Assembly: GCA_007258455.2 (NCBI GenBank)
Contig: VDFB02193867.1
Location: forward strand, 526,256,189 to 526,320,188
Origin: Sequoia sempervirens
Taxonomy: Eukaryota > Streptophyta > Pinopsida > Cupressales > Cupressaceae
Reading direction: 5' to 3'
Length of the DNA stretch: 64,000 nucleotides
The notes under the pieces are model-generated. The model did not search any database, had not been told where the DNA came from, and was given only the letters and a program-made list of their open reading frames with translations. A program made the translations under genes and the position numbers. Numbering within the stretch: the stretch's first letter is position 1; the number at the start of each line of letters is the position of its first letter. This document shows positions 1-11,392 of this stretch, piece after piece.

Positions 1-3000
1 GTAAATGATGTAATACTTAAAATGGACCAATCTCTCATAAACCAATTCTTTCTTAACCCAGATGAATCTATAATTCCACAAGAACAATGAAATCTTCTAA
101 GGTAATAAATATTTTCATATTATGAACATTCATCCAAAACAACCCTAAGGAAATTGAAATTAATAAACCTTCACAATTGAACTAAGCACAATAGATATAT
201 AGTCCAAGCTAACTTTGCAAAGCAACTAATAGTCAGCTAGCTACGAAAAGTATGGACCATGGATCACTATAACACTTCAAGCATCAAACTATAAGCATAA
301 TTGAATCAAATCTAATCCTAAATATCAAAATATAAATTTTCCTCAAAGAAATTCTAAAGATAGAATAACAAGAACCATGCAAGATAAGAACACAAGTATG
401 ACACCAAATCACAATGTCATTACTTACACCAAATTACACCAAATCACAATGTCATTACTTACACCAAATTATCCATTGAAGCAACAATTCTAGTTTTTTG
501 TTACAATATTTTCTTGAGAACAACTACTTTCTAACTCTTTCTCTACTTAATTTGCTTCAATACTAGCTATTTGTCTACTTGTCTATGTCTAGCCCTTACA
601 AATGAGGCGAAATTCCATATTAATAAAAGCCCCCAAAACATGTCAGCCTAGCTAGGGTTTACAATAATAATTGGCCACAAAATAGGTTGGCAAAGAGAAA
701 TTCAAAATGAAATAAAATATGCATTAAATTCTTGAACTTCATCCAAGTCAGCCTGGAATCTCCAATGTAGCTTGGACCAATGCATGCAAAATAGTAGGGA
801 AGCACAAATTTCAATGTAGCCCAACATTAACTACCTTTCCCTTTGTCCCTATTTCGATCAACCATTTCATCCACCCTCAAAAGTACTTTGTCAAGGTCGG
901 CTATGGGTGGCAAAGGAAAAACCTTAAGTCAACTTTCAATTCTTGTAATAATTTATCTTGACTATTCCATCGATTTATCCCACTCATCCTTATATGCTTG
1001 ATATTTATCAATAAAAACAATATAGGTGGCCGCATCATCTAATTGACGTTCAATAATTGAGTCTTCACTAGCTGGGGAATATACATCTTGCCACCATTTC
1101 CTCAACTGTTCTAAGATCAAATGCTTAAGTGCAATCCTCCTTCTCCATGTCATTATCTCAAAGAAAGAAATGCATCCATTATAAACACTAGTTAGGGTAT
1201 CTTCAATTTTCCTCTTCTTATAGATCTTCTTCAAAACCTTTTTCCTTATTTGCAAAGCTTCAAACTATTCCCAAGGTTTGACAGCTCTGGAGGAAGGGAG
1301 AATTTGATCACTTACAAGCCTATCCTTGGTATATTCCATGATGGTTTTAGTTTTCTACAACAAGAGGTTTGTATTTTCTTTATCTTGAGCCAATACCTCT
1401 TTCAACCAATGTATCACCCTCATAGCATCTCCTCCAGTTGAGAGAATGTTCTTGATAGCATGATTTCCTTTGGTTTTCACCCCTTGTAGCCAATTTTTTC
1501 TAGCAAGAGTAGTAGCTTTCATTCTTTCTAGCTTAGTGATAGTCTCTTGGGGTAGGAGATTTGTAGCAAAGGATGAGGATCCAATGGATTAGATCCTCTA
1601 AACATTTCCTAAGTATTTCATTCTCTTTCTTCAACTCTTGCTTAGTTTGGACTTCCTTTCTTATTCTCCATAGGATGACTGCACTAGAACCCTCATACTC
1701 CTCAATATCTTAGTCCATGGAGGTGGATCCTAGATTGATGGTTAGCAGATTATAATCATTTCTAGTTACATCATCCTTGTTCTTATCTAGGGAAGGAGTG
1801 GCAATGTGGATGACTCTGTTGTTTGCTTCATCTCTTTCAATTTTGGAAATAACCCTAGCCTTCTTCTTTCCTTTATCCTTTCCTATCTTAGCTAGTAACT
1901 CATTCCAATTGGGTGGGGTATCCTCCACAAAAACTTGTTTTCTCTTTATTTCTTTATCTATCCACCCTGGAACAATGGACTCTAATTGTAATTCACTCTA
2001 CCCTACCTCCTCCTGCTGACCCCTAGACACTTCTTCATTTAGATCTTTCCTCTTAGGAGTCCCATCAGCCTTATCTTCATTTTCTTTAGCATGCTCTTCT
2101 TTGTGCACCAGTGACAAAATCTTGATTGACTCTTCTTCTCTTGGAGGAGATTGAACTTCTTCAGTTCTGACTGGTGAATCCTCATATGCAACCAGGGGAG
2201 ACCAAATTACTCTCTCTATTTTTGGCTCTGCCCTATAGAGCTCACCTTCATGAAATTTTTCTTCTTCTGTATCTTGGTGATCCTCAACTTTCTCTGATTC
2301 TCCTGTTCATTTTGAGCTTCATGGAAGGAAGGGGCATCATTATGTTGTTTTGCATGAGAAGTAATCAAGGGAGGGTCTTTCTTTGACACACTATCCATAG
2401 GAGGAGTCCTTGATTTCCTTGTATACACTTGTGTCTTTTCTCCTGAAATCTCTACATTTACCACAGGTGGATCTACTTATTCTCTATCCTTGGAGCTTTC
2501 CTTTTGTGACAGTCTTATAATTCTTCTTCTTTTAGGCATGGAAGCATCAACCTTAGGATCTTTCCTTTCAGGTTCCTTATTTCTAGGCTTGTTAGCCTTT
2601 GAAGTATGCCCCCTTTTCTTGGCAATAGGATTTCTCTATTTTTTTGCTTCTTGAGCTTTCTCCATTTGAACATCTTTATTCTTTATTTTGAAAGGGGAGC
2701 TCAGCTTTCCCTCACCCTTAGGATTCTGCTTGGATGATTACTCAAAAGTAGAATGAGGGTCAAAATCTCCAATCAGATCATAAGTGTATTGTACACCTTC
2801 CTTTTCCAACTCCCATATCTTATTCTTCAGCCATAACTTGGTATACTCGTTGACTGGATCCATTAATTTTCCTAATTCTATCTTTTCTTCTTCTAGCCAA
2901 TCTACTTCACCAATTGGCCTATCCTTTACTGCCTCGTAAGCATGGCCTTGAATTAGGTCCACATCATCTTAAATTTAATTTGGAAGTTCTTTCACATTAA

Positions 3001-3487
3001 ACATTCAAACTGATTCAACTGGAAGTCAGGAAAACTTCTTATTTCTAACCTCATATTCATCACTGCAATTGGCCTAGTGGTATTTCAAATAGACCTTGTG
3101 GATATATTCTTGACTGGCCTTCTTTTGTGCTTCATTGGTTGTGTTAAATCTAGACCTCATGGAATGGAAGGACAAACCTAGAGCACTAATCTCCTCCTCT
3201 GAATCCTGAGCTAAACTATTAGAAGGGAATGCCTCTCTAGTGCCTATCCTCAAAGGGAAGTCTCCTCCAAACCCAGTCTTATGTTTTTCCCTTTTGATAA
3301 TAGCATCAAAATCACATATTTGTCTAGTGACCTCCAAAAGTAGGATATGATTAGTGGGATACCTTGGAAATTTTATATGGAGCCCTTTGACACCCATCAA
3401 TCTTGATGTATGAGAAGGTTGGAAACTGAATGAACCAAGCCCCATATTTCTTGATGAAATCTTTAGCTTGATCCAAAATCCTCATAT
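1..3487 (-). repeat. Giant LTR of Ty3/gypsy element, left copy, distal part
   Basis: This stretch aligns collinearly with 19614-23060. The homology stops exactly where another element is inserted (target duplication at 3488) and resumes at 8833, matching 23070 onward. The two copies flank a gypsy gag-pol region and lie in direct orientation, so I read them as LTRs. The left end is cut by the window: about 330 bases present at 19286-19613 would lie before position 1. In a 120-base sample (9001-9120 against its partner) I count 14 differences, so the pair is old. A segmental duplication is the alternative reading. Confidence 0.7.
962..3445 (-). pseudogene. Decayed sense ORF inside giant LTR, C-terminal half (left copy)
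   Basis: Broken minus-strand coding sequence, paralogous to 20535-23020 in the other LTR copy. Readable blocks are a 123-residue piece at 3074-3445, a 74-residue acidic piece at 2738-2962, a Lys/Glu-rich piece at 2216-2464 and a 97-residue piece at 962-1255 that contains RKWWQDVYSPASED. The same blocks occur in the same order in the right copy, which points to one long ancestral ORF of very charged composition. I do not recognise the family. It lies in the sense orientation of the gypsy element. Stops are frequent and the copy is not functional. Confidence 0.55.
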
Positions 3488-3492
3488 GTTCT
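3488..3492. repeat. Target-site duplication GTTCT, left
   Basis: GTTCT precedes the left LTR here and follows the right LTR at 8828-8832. The corresponding uninterrupted site in the other giant LTR copy (about 23064) reads ATGTTGTGCACCC, an empty-site equivalent of ATGTTCTGCACCC. This fixes the element boundaries to the base. Confidence 0.9.
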
Positions 3493-4197
3493 TGATCTGT
3501 AAATTCCTTACTATAAATCACTTAACAACTTGTTAGATTCACCAGGATACAGATTTAAAACTAAGACCGTAATTGATGATGCTTGTGAATAGAGAAAATA
3601 ACCACATAAAACATAGGAAAGTAAAGAAGCTGACAGAAATCACACACCAAGAAAAGAGAGACAAAAATTTGATTACAGAGTTCACCAGATTTTGGCTACG
3701 TCTCCAGATCTGCAAATAAGCGTGATCGATGCCATTACTATGATGCAACTTCTTTTACATCACCATGGTCTTTCATTGAGTTACAATCTGCTTCCCACTG
3801 AAACATTGTCTTGACAAGAACTTTCTAGCACCCTGCCCAATCCTTCTGTCAGCTTTACAATGCTTTCAGATAATGAAACTGCAACTCACACTCACACAAG
3901 AGTACATAGGCATCAAGCCTTGACAAAAGACTCAAAAATCATACAAAATCTCTCAAAGGACTCACTAAGTTATTATCTCTCCTCGCTAGAAACCACTTAG
4001 CCCATTACAAGAAAATTCTCACTTCCCCTTAAACCCTTTCCTAAGAGCAACAAAACTCTCCAAGAGCTAAGAAATGAGAACACACTTTACAAGAATTTCC
4101 CTAATTCCCCCAAGAGAAAATTCTCACAAGACTCCTCAAGTCTCCTTAATCCCAGAATTCTGAATCTCCGAATGAATAAGCACTCTCACCATCTCCC

Positions 4198-4205
4198 TTT
4201 ATATA
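4198..4205 (-). promoter_or_regulatory. LTR TATA box
   Basis: On the minus strand this reads TATATAAA followed by G, the best core-promoter match in the LTR. The equivalent octamer is at 7583-7590 in the 5' LTR, and the related solo LTR has a TATAAA-like sequence near 37040. Transcription would start some 30 bases further along the minus strand, near 4170 and 7555, putting the R region in the last 650-700 bases of the LTR. Confidence 0.6.
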
Positions 4206-4554
4206 CATAAAAATAAGCCTAAAGTGGCTTAACAAAAATATTAAATGCCTAACCCTTTCACATCTCGAACAACCTTTTTTCCAACCCCTTTTGGCATTTC
4301 GAACCACTTTTGTTTTAGTGGTTAGGGGGTTATAATAAAAATAGGCCTTATTGTTATGGCCTCGGGCCTAACAATACAACAAAACAAAACTAACCCCTTA
4401 CATATTTAAACAATGTGTGGTGGGCTATCGGTGGTTTAAATTTTTGCCACCCATGTTGTCACAGGTTCCAAACCCATCGCCGGCAGTTTTGAAACCAATT
4501 ACCGAAAGTTTTAAACAACAAAACTAATCACTCACCATTAGCCATTAGAGGGAT

Positions 4555-4628
4555 GCTACGTGGTGCAACAGATAACCGGCTGGCTGTCAAGTGGAGGGTT
4601 GTGGGTTTGATTCCGTTGAAACCTTTTT
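4555..4628 (+). other. tRNA-like Pol III promoter module in LTR (antisense)
   Basis: TGGTGCAACAG at 4561-4571 fits the A-box consensus TRGYNNARNNG. GGTTTGATTCC at 4604-4614 is a B-box with one change. A T5 run follows near 4623. The spacing of about 40 bases is tRNA-like. The 5' LTR copy (7946-7999) keeps a perfect B-box. The module is on the plus strand, opposite to the retroelement. Confidence 0.5.
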
Positions 4629-5464
4629 AAATGAACAAACAAACATTTTAACAAACAAACAAGACTATGCGAAGGAGATGAGAGGCACGTGGTGCTTCTA
4701 GCAGACGACACGTGGCAAAATTTAATTTGCTGACAAAAGACACATAATTTGCCTAGTCACCTGCCAACTATCCACCACGTCAACACTGACTCAATGCCAC
4801 CTATGCTACAGACGCTGACCAGATGCTTACTGGACTACCACATCACCTTGTACGGACTGCCACGTCAACTGTACGGATGGACACATGTCAGCACCCGATT
4901 GGTCCATTTTGGATTTGTACAGATTGCTAACATCATCTTGTATGGATGCTGACATCATCACTTGAACCCTCATCCACCAAGTCAACCTGAAACTTTGACT
5001 AGTTGTTTCTCAGTCATACAAGCTTAGTTTTTGATGAAATGAACGCCACCAGAATCGTCTCGATGAGCACTTCAATTTGACGCTAATTTTGACAAATTCT
5101 GAGATGATAAATTTTTCCACCTTCCTGATGGCTCTGGTACTCAGTTTGACCAAATCTTTGACCAAACATAACTCGCACGTATAACCTCCTTTTGACACAA
5201 TTCAAGTTGCGTCGGGATCCTGTCAGCGAGCTCTTCGATCTGAGACTATTTTTGGCTGATTTGAGGATAGTCAATTTTCTAGTCAACCATCTGGCATCCT
5301 TGGCCCTTGTTGAACTTTGACCGAGCATATATCGAGCAAATGAACTCCTTTTGACATGCTTCAAGTTGCGTCAAGATCATATCACTGTGCTCTATGCATT
5401 GATGCTAGTTCTGGGAGATTCTGAAGCTGCTGGATTTTGAGGTCTTCGAGATCCACCTGGATCA

Positions 5465-5477
5465 TTCCTCCCCACTA
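5465..5477 (-). promoter_or_regulatory. Polypurine tract
   Basis: The minus strand reads AGTGGGGAGGAA directly before the TGATCC start of the 3' LTR. This is the expected place and composition for the plus-strand primer of an LTR element. Confidence 0.8.
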
Positions 5478-5508
5478 AGGAAATTTTGGACCTCCAAAAG
5501 GTTCTTAA

Positions 5509-6804
5509 TCAGACATGACGTGAGAAAAAACACCTTCCCACTTGTCCAGTATCTGTCCACCCTTTCTGTGCACCTGCTTCATCAAAAAGTTGTACAACAA
5601 TTATGAAAACTGCAATCACATTGCTACCCATTTGCATTTTCTTACATCCTTCTGCATTCATTACCCCAGCTACTATCCATGTACAAAACATTAGCAGAAT
5701 TAACAAACACAAGGATATTAATGACAATGAGCTAACAATACTTTTAATCCTCTTGATAGGTTTCCACGACAAATCTTCATGTTGCGGCGCTGATGATCCT
5801 TGAAACACATGAGAGTTAGGCTTACAAGCAACTACTTCATCTTCATGCTTCAAATCATCTGCTTTTTCCACCTTTGCACACATGAGTGAAGAAGTTTTCG
5901 TCACATACATGAGCTTCTTCATTTTCCTTGTGTTCACCAACGGAGAATCAAATACAATCTTCTTCTTGTCCTTCTTTGGATGAAGCTTCCAACAGTTAGC
6001 TTCCTGATGTCCACCTTTATTGCAATAAGAGCAAGGTGTTTTTAACATCCAGCCTTTCTTGCCCTTCTCTTTCTTCTGAATTGGAGATGAGTCTTTACAT
6101 GGTGTCCCTTTCTTGGTTGACTCTACCTTCCTGTACAAAGCCATTCTTTTCCAACACTTGGCAACACTATGGTTATTCAACCCACAAAATGTGCATGGTC
6201 TTCTATACCATAAACTTTTTACATTGCCAATTTTCTTAAAATCAAAAGAAACATTGGAACAATCAGCTTTATTATACCTTTGATGGTCACCCTTGGTGCA
6301 TGCATGCCGAGAAGAATTTGTGTTCGTCCTTCTCTTGGACATTTTGCATGTGTCACCACTGCCTAAAAGTGATGTGCCATCACCTCTCTCAGATTGTTCT
6401 TGGAATGGTTCTTCTTTCAAAGAATTCTTTGCATCCACTACCTTGGAGCATTCTCCTTTACCATACCTTGATCCTAGAAAATGAGGTCCAACTTCCATCT
6501 TCATAGATTCAACCATGCCTTTTCCATGACTACCAAGACCCTTTCTGTCATAGTCCATCTTGGTGGACAACCTCAATCCAACACCTTGAGACTGTTTCTC
6601 AGAATCACTAAGAGAACAAGGAAGAGAATGAGAAGAACGAGGAGCTTTCACCGAGTCTGCGTCTTTGGCTTTCTTCAACAAGCCTTCTTTTTCAGACTTC
6701 CATTCCTCATACATTTCATCAACCTTGGCTTTCATTGCCATGAAGGTCTTATAAAATTCTGCATCGAAGACAAAAGGAAACTGATTTTCCTTATGTGATG
6801 ACAT
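5509..6804 (-). CDS. Gag-like protein with two CCHC zinc knuckles and C-terminal hydrophobic segments
   Basis: An intact 431-codon ORF, the only coding region of its element. The N-terminal 45 residues are acidic and helical in character. The middle is Ser/Lys-rich. Two nucleic-acid-binding knuckles fit CX2CX4HX4C: C204-C207-H212-C217 and C258-C261-H266-C271. Residues about 355-382 and 394-406 are strongly hydrophobic and look like membrane segments, which is odd for a capsid/nucleocapsid protein. No DSG protease motif and no polymerase motifs follow. The start is the first Met downstream of the primer site. Having no stop in 431 codons, when the surrounding DNA is full of them, suggests recent insertion or selection in the source copy. 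By analogy it would package element RNA; the role of the hydrophobic tail is unknown. Confidence 0.8.
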   Translation of the reverse strand: MSSHKENQFPFVFDAEFYKTFMAMKAKVDEMYEEWKSEKEGLLKKAKDADSVKAPRSSHSLPCSLSDSEKQSQGVGLRLSTKMDYDRKGLGSHGKGMVESMKMEVGPHFLGSRYGKGECSKVVDAKNSLKEEPFQEQSERGDGTSLLGSGDTCKMSKRRTNTNSSRHACTKGDHQRYNKADCSNVSFDFKKIGNVKSLWYRRPCTFCGLNNHSVAKCWKRMALYRKVESTKKGTPCKDSSPIQKKEKGKKGWMLKTPCSYCNKGGHQEANCWKLHPKKDKKKIVFDSPLVNTRKMKKLMYVTKTSSLMCAKVEKADDLKHEDEVVACKPNSHVFQGSSAPQHEDLSWKPIKRIKSIVSSLSLISLCLLILLMFCTWIVAGVMNAEGCKKMQMGSNVIAVFIIVVQLFDEAGAQKGWTDTGQVGRCFFSRHV

Positions 6805-6862
6805 CTCACCTCACTGCTTGAATTTGCTCCAAGTATTCCACAACCTGCAACTTGTCAGACTA

Positions 6863-6874
6863 GCTCTGATACCA
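6863..6874 (-). promoter_or_regulatory. Primer binding site (tRNA-iMet type)
   Basis: The minus strand reads TGGTATCAGAGC, the standard plant primer site complementary to the 3' end of initiator methionine tRNA. It sits 3 nt inside the 5' LTR boundary at 6878. Confidence 0.92.
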
Positions 6875-6877
6875 ACT

Positions 6878-8827
6878 TGATTTGTAAATTCCTTACTATG
6901 AATCACTTAACAACTTGTTAGATTCACCAGGATAAAGATTTAAAATTAAGACCGTAATTGACGATGCTTGCGAATAGAGCAAATAACCACATAAAACATA
7001 GGAAAGTAAAGAAACTGACAAAAATCACACACCAGGAAAAGAGAGACAAAGATTTGATTACGGAGTTCACCAGATTCTGGCTATATCTCCAGATCTGCAA
7101 ATAAGTGTGATTGATGCCATTACTATGATGCAACTTCTTTTACATCACCATGGTCTTTCACTGAGTTACAATCTACTTCCCACTGAAACACTGTCTTGAC
7201 AAGAACTTTCTAGCACCTTGCCCAGTCCTTCTATCAGCTTTACAATGCTTTCAAATAATGAAACTACAACTCACACTCACACAAGAGTATATAGGCATGA
7301 AGCCTTTACAAAAGAGTCAAAAATCATACAAAATCTCTCAAAGGACTCACTAAGTTATTATCTCTCCTCCCTAGAGACCACTTAGCCCATTACAAGAAAA
7401 TTCTCACTTCCCCTTAAACCCTTTACTAAGAGCAACAAAACTCTCCAAGAGCTAAGAAATGAGAACACACTTTACAAGAATTTCCCCAATTCCCCTAAGA
7501 GAAAATTCTCACAAGACTCCTCAAGTCTCCTTAATCCCAAAATTCTGAATCTCTGAATGAATAAGCACTCTCACCATCTCCCTTTATATACATAAAAATA
7601 AGCCTAAAGTGGCTTAACAAAAATATTAAATGCCTAACCCTTTCACATCTCGAACAACCTTTTTTCCAACCCCTTTTGGCATTTCGAACCACTTTTTTTT
7701 TAGTGGTTAGGGGATTATAATAAAAATAGGCCTTATTGTTATGGCCTCGGGCCTAACAATACAACAAAATGAAACTAACCCCTTACATATTTAAACAATG
7801 TGTGGTGGGCTATCGGTGGTTTAAATTTTTGCCACCCGCATGGTCACGGGTTCCAAACCCGTCGCTGGCAGTTTTGAAACCAATTACTGAAAGTTTTAAA
7901 CAACAAAATTAATCGGTCACCATTAGCCATTAGAGGGATGCCACGTGGTGCAACGGATAACCAGCTGGCTATCAATTGGAGGGTTGCGGGTTCGATTCCG
8001 TTGAAACCTTTTTAAACGAACAAACAAATATTTTAACAAACAAACAAGACTATGCGAAGGAGATGAGAGACACGCGGTGCTTCCAACAGATGACACGTGG
8101 CAGAAGTTAATTTGCTGACAAAAGACACGTAATCTACCTAGTCACTTGCCAACTGTCTGCCACATCAATGCTGACTCAGTGCCACCTGTGCTATGGATGC
8201 TGACCGGATCCTTACTGGACTGCCACGTCACCTTGTATAGACTGCCACGTCAACTATATGGATGGACACGTGTCAGCACCCGATTGGTCCATTTCAGATT
8301 TGTACAGATTGCTGACATCATCACCTAAACCCTCATCCACCAAGTCAACCTGAAACTTTGACTAGTCATTTCTCGGTCATACAAGCTCTGTTTTCAATTA
8401 AGCGAATGCCACCAAAATTGTCTCGATGAGCACTTCGATTTGACGCCAATTTCAACAAATTTTGAGATGATAAATTTTTCCACCTTCCTGATGGCTCTAG
8501 TACTCAGTTTGACTGAATCTTTGACCAAACATAACTTGCACGTACGACCTCCTTTTGACACGATTCAAGTTGCGTCGAGATCCTGTCAGTGAGCTCTTCG
8601 ATCTGAGGCTGTTTTTTGCTGATTTGAGGATAGTCAATTTTCCAGTCAACCATCTAGCATCCTCGACCCTTGTTGAAATTTTACCAAGCATATCTCGAGC
8701 AAACAAACTCCTTTTGACACACTTCAAGTTGCGTCAGGATCGTATCGCTGTGCTCTATGCATTGATGCTAGTTCTGGGAGATTATGAAGCTGCTGGATTT
8801 TGAGGTCTTCGAGATCCACCTGGATTA
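6878..8827 (-). repeat. 5' LTR of gag-only element
   Basis: 1950 bp, partner of 3493-5464. The outer terminus on the minus strand is TA instead of TG, one G-to-A change from the canonical end still present in the other LTR. It holds the TATA octamer at 7583-7590, tRNA-like modules at about 7797-7868 and 7940-8012, and CACGTG-type sites between about 8070 and 8275. Confidence 0.92.
7940..8012 (+). other. tRNA-like Pol III promoter module in 5' LTR (antisense)
   Basis: The A-box TGGTGCAACGG is at 7946-7956, and a B-box GGTTCGATTCC at 7989-7999 matches the GGTTCGANTCC consensus exactly. A T5 run follows. A preceding module at about 7797-7868 contains a perfect T-arm-like hairpin, ACGGG-loop-CCCGT. 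Whether it is transcribed cannot be seen from sequence. Confidence 0.55.
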
Positions 8828-8832
8828 GTTCT
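8828..8832. repeat. Target-site duplication GTTCT, right
   Basis: Partner of 3488-3492, immediately outside the 5' LTR. The giant LTR sequence resumes straight after it. Confidence 0.9.
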
Positions 8833-11392
8833 GCACCCTAGAGTAGTCTAGTGATATGCATGGTGAATGCTTCATTCACCCTCTTGTAGCTTGAGTTCCT
8901 TAAGTAAAATTGTGGGTAAACCTTATAAATAACATCCTATCCAAAGACTCCTCTTATGATCAATCCCTTGTATGGATGAAATCTTGCAAGTGCATAGACT
9001 AAGTAGGAAGTCATTGTGAACACCTTGGTTTGTAGCATATTACACATTTTCTCATGGATCACAACACTTATTATACCTATCCAATGATAGTTGATCTTTC
9101 CCTATTACATCCTTGCAATGACATGGAACATACAACTCTCAAACACACCTATACTCTTTAATCCAACCACCCTATTAAGCAATGTGATGGCATCATAATA
9201 CTCCTTGAAGTTTTCTCTAAATAGTTGTTTGGGAAATTTTAAATAGTGAGACTTGGGCTTTTCCAACCAAGATATAATGAGATGTTTTTATTTGATAGTC
9301 TCCTCCTCATAGTACTTTTTAGCTGCTTCTATGTTGAATGCCACCACATGGGATCTATCTAGCATGTCAAAGGTTTGGGCTATGGAGACAGGATTCAAAT
9401 TTTCCACAATCCTCTAAGTATCTCTAGCATAATTTCTAGCACATTCAAGAAACAAATCATAACATTGCACTATAGAAGGGAATCCAAGTACATGTGCCAA
9501 TCCTAATTCCAACATTCCTTTAGCTACCAAAGGAAGATCCTGCACTGCAATTCTTGCCTTGAATTCTTCATAGTCCCATAGTCCAACATTCATGTATGTT
9601 GCTTCTAACTAGATAGAAGTAATCTTTCTCTCCATTATCTTGCTCCTAATATCTATCTTGATTCTTTCTACTTCAAATACCGAAGACCCCTCCATGTCAC
9701 TCTTAGTTTTTCCAGTCGTTGCCCTGCTAGACTTAGCCTGCACTCAACAGAGGAAACCATAGTAAGGATCACACAAAAAATTAGTCATAAACAACATATT
9801 CATCCTTAAAATGAGTCTCAAGATAGGTAAGGTGTCGTTAAATTTCATATAGAATGATCATATCAGAGTTTGGGTTTTAGGTCCATCCGTGGAATCCAAG
9901 CCAGAGATGAATTTTGGAGAATTCTAAGCTAGACAGATTCTAGCAAAATAATTATTAGAATGCCCATGACTAACTTAGTTCGATCACTATCAATTAAGAA
10001 ACAACATATGAAATCTCAAAATAGCACAAATTAATCACAAAATGCACAATCATTCATTAGCAAGTCATGCTATTTCATAATCCATTGACTTCCACCAAAT
10101 CTTGAGAAAATCTGCATAGGAGGAATTTCTGTGAAGGAGGAGATAATCTGCGAATTTTGGAAAAACAAAGGAACAAAGGATTTTTGGGAAAATTTGGGTG
10201 ACACAAAAATCTCTAGGGAAGGTAAAACTCTGGAAAGCTTGAAAATTTCAGGAAAATGGAGAAGAAAAGGAAAATTGGTGAAATCCGCTAGTGTAGGAAA
10301 ATCCCAAGATGGATGAAAAACCCAAATATCAGCCTTCTCTCACAATTTCACTCAAATTGATCAAATGATCACAAATTTGAGGAGTTTGGATGTGCAACAA
10401 GTTTGACTTGAACCCCCTATTGATCTTCCTTGAATTCTAGGCTCACTCAAAAGAAAATTAAGATGAAATGGTGATCCCCTAGGCATAAAATGATTTAAAT
10501 CCACTATTGGTGTAGAGACAAGCTTAAGATTTAATTATTTCAAATGCTAAGTCCTTACTAGGGGTTATTCACTACTCACAAGCAAGATAAATCATGATGC
10601 AAATAAATGAACAAGCTCAAAAATTAGTTGGGAGACTATATGTAAGGCAATGTCAAGCAACCCTAGCACCAAATGCCCAAACATTTAGGAATTCGAACTC
10701 TAAGCAAATCTATAACGTCAAAGCACTACTTACATTTACCAATCAAAAGGAAGGAAACATATACATACCATTTGATGAAGTAGAAATTGATTGTGGAAAA
10801 AAAGTTCAGTTTAATGGTGCTCAACAAAGAACAACGAAAATGCCAAGGAAATCACCACCAAATCAAACAAATTGCAAACCTAGTGCACCAAATCAAGTCC
10901 AATTCTCAAATAATAAACTCCTTAGCTCAATTCAACACAAATAATAAAGCATAATGGCAAGAAAAAAAACCAAAGATCAATTAAATACACACTCACAACC
11001 AGTTTGAATGAGCATTAATGTTGTTGATAAGAAAAGTTGGAGAAATTTGGAAACCCAATAGGTTGACAAATTTTTGAAAAAATATAGCCCATGTGGAATT
11101 ATATGAAGACCATATATCTTTGAACCACAGTGTTTAGCTATAGTTTGAGCTGGATCTAGGAAAATCCAGATGGGGAGGAAAATCTTGAACTTGGGTAAAA
11201 ACCCTAACTTTTCCCAGAACTTAAGGTTTTCAATGAATACCACAAAGGGATCACAAAAATAAGAAGAAAAAACACTTAAGCTCATACCAAGGCAAGCTAG
11301 ATCCCAAAATCAAGGGGCCAAGACACCAAAAATCAAAGCAAAAGAAGGTCCTTGCTTTTAGTGGGACGTGTGTGGAAAAACTACACAAAAAA
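8833..11392 (-). repeat. Giant LTR, left copy, proximal part
   Basis: Aligns with about 23070-25627 and continues the homology interrupted at 3487. Detectable homology ends at 11392, because the right copy stops at 25627. The left sequence may continue as LTR to 11812, where a CA dinucleotide meets a long pyrimidine tract. Between 9800 and 11390 I see no coding sequence beyond short chance frames. Confidence 0.7.
8840..9740 (-). pseudogene. Decayed sense ORF inside giant LTR, N-terminal part (left copy)
   Basis: Broken counterpart of 23050-23990. Translated pieces match the better preserved right copy, for example a segment reading ARNYARDT against AQHYDRDT, and SIAQTFDM in both. The likely Met is at 9695 on the minus strand, equivalent to 23949. 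It was separated from its C-terminal half by the insertion at 3493-8827. Confidence 0.5.

Larger units (their letters stand above)
3493..5464 (-). repeat. 3' LTR of gag-only element
   Basis: 1972 bp, starting TGATCTG and ending GATCA on the plus strand, so TG...CA on both strands. It aligns end to end with 6878-8827. On the minus strand it holds a TATA box (plus-strand 4198-4205) and an upstream region rich in CACGTG-type motifs. On the opposite strand it holds two tRNA-like modules (about 4415-4486 and 4555-4628). Confidence 0.92.
3493..8827 (-). mobile_element. Non-autonomous gag-only LTR retrotransposon (nested)
   Basis: A complete 5335-bp element on the minus strand, inserted in the giant LTR with a 5-bp target duplication. 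The order on the minus strand is 5' LTR (6878-8827), a 3-nt gap, an iMet-type primer binding site (6863-6874), one gag-like gene (5509-6804), a polypurine tract (5465-5477) and the 3' LTR (3493-5464). I see no protease, reverse transcriptase, RNase H or integrase. The LTRs differ at 10 of roughly 165 bases in the first aligned stretch, so it is younger than its host repeat. It would depend on another element's enzymes. It resembles a LARD/TR-GAG-type arrangement, but the LTRs are longer than the internal region. Confidence 0.9.

Noticed and set aside
4549..4630. Functional tRNA genes in the LTRs
   Set aside because: A- and B-boxes are present, but I cannot fold a convincing cloverleaf with acceptor and anticodon stems, so I list them only as tRNA-like modules.
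5603..6798. Plus-strand open frames of 60-105 codons opposite the gag-like gene
   Set aside because: They are the antisense of a well-supported 431-codon minus-strand gene with knuckle motifs and show no motif of their own.
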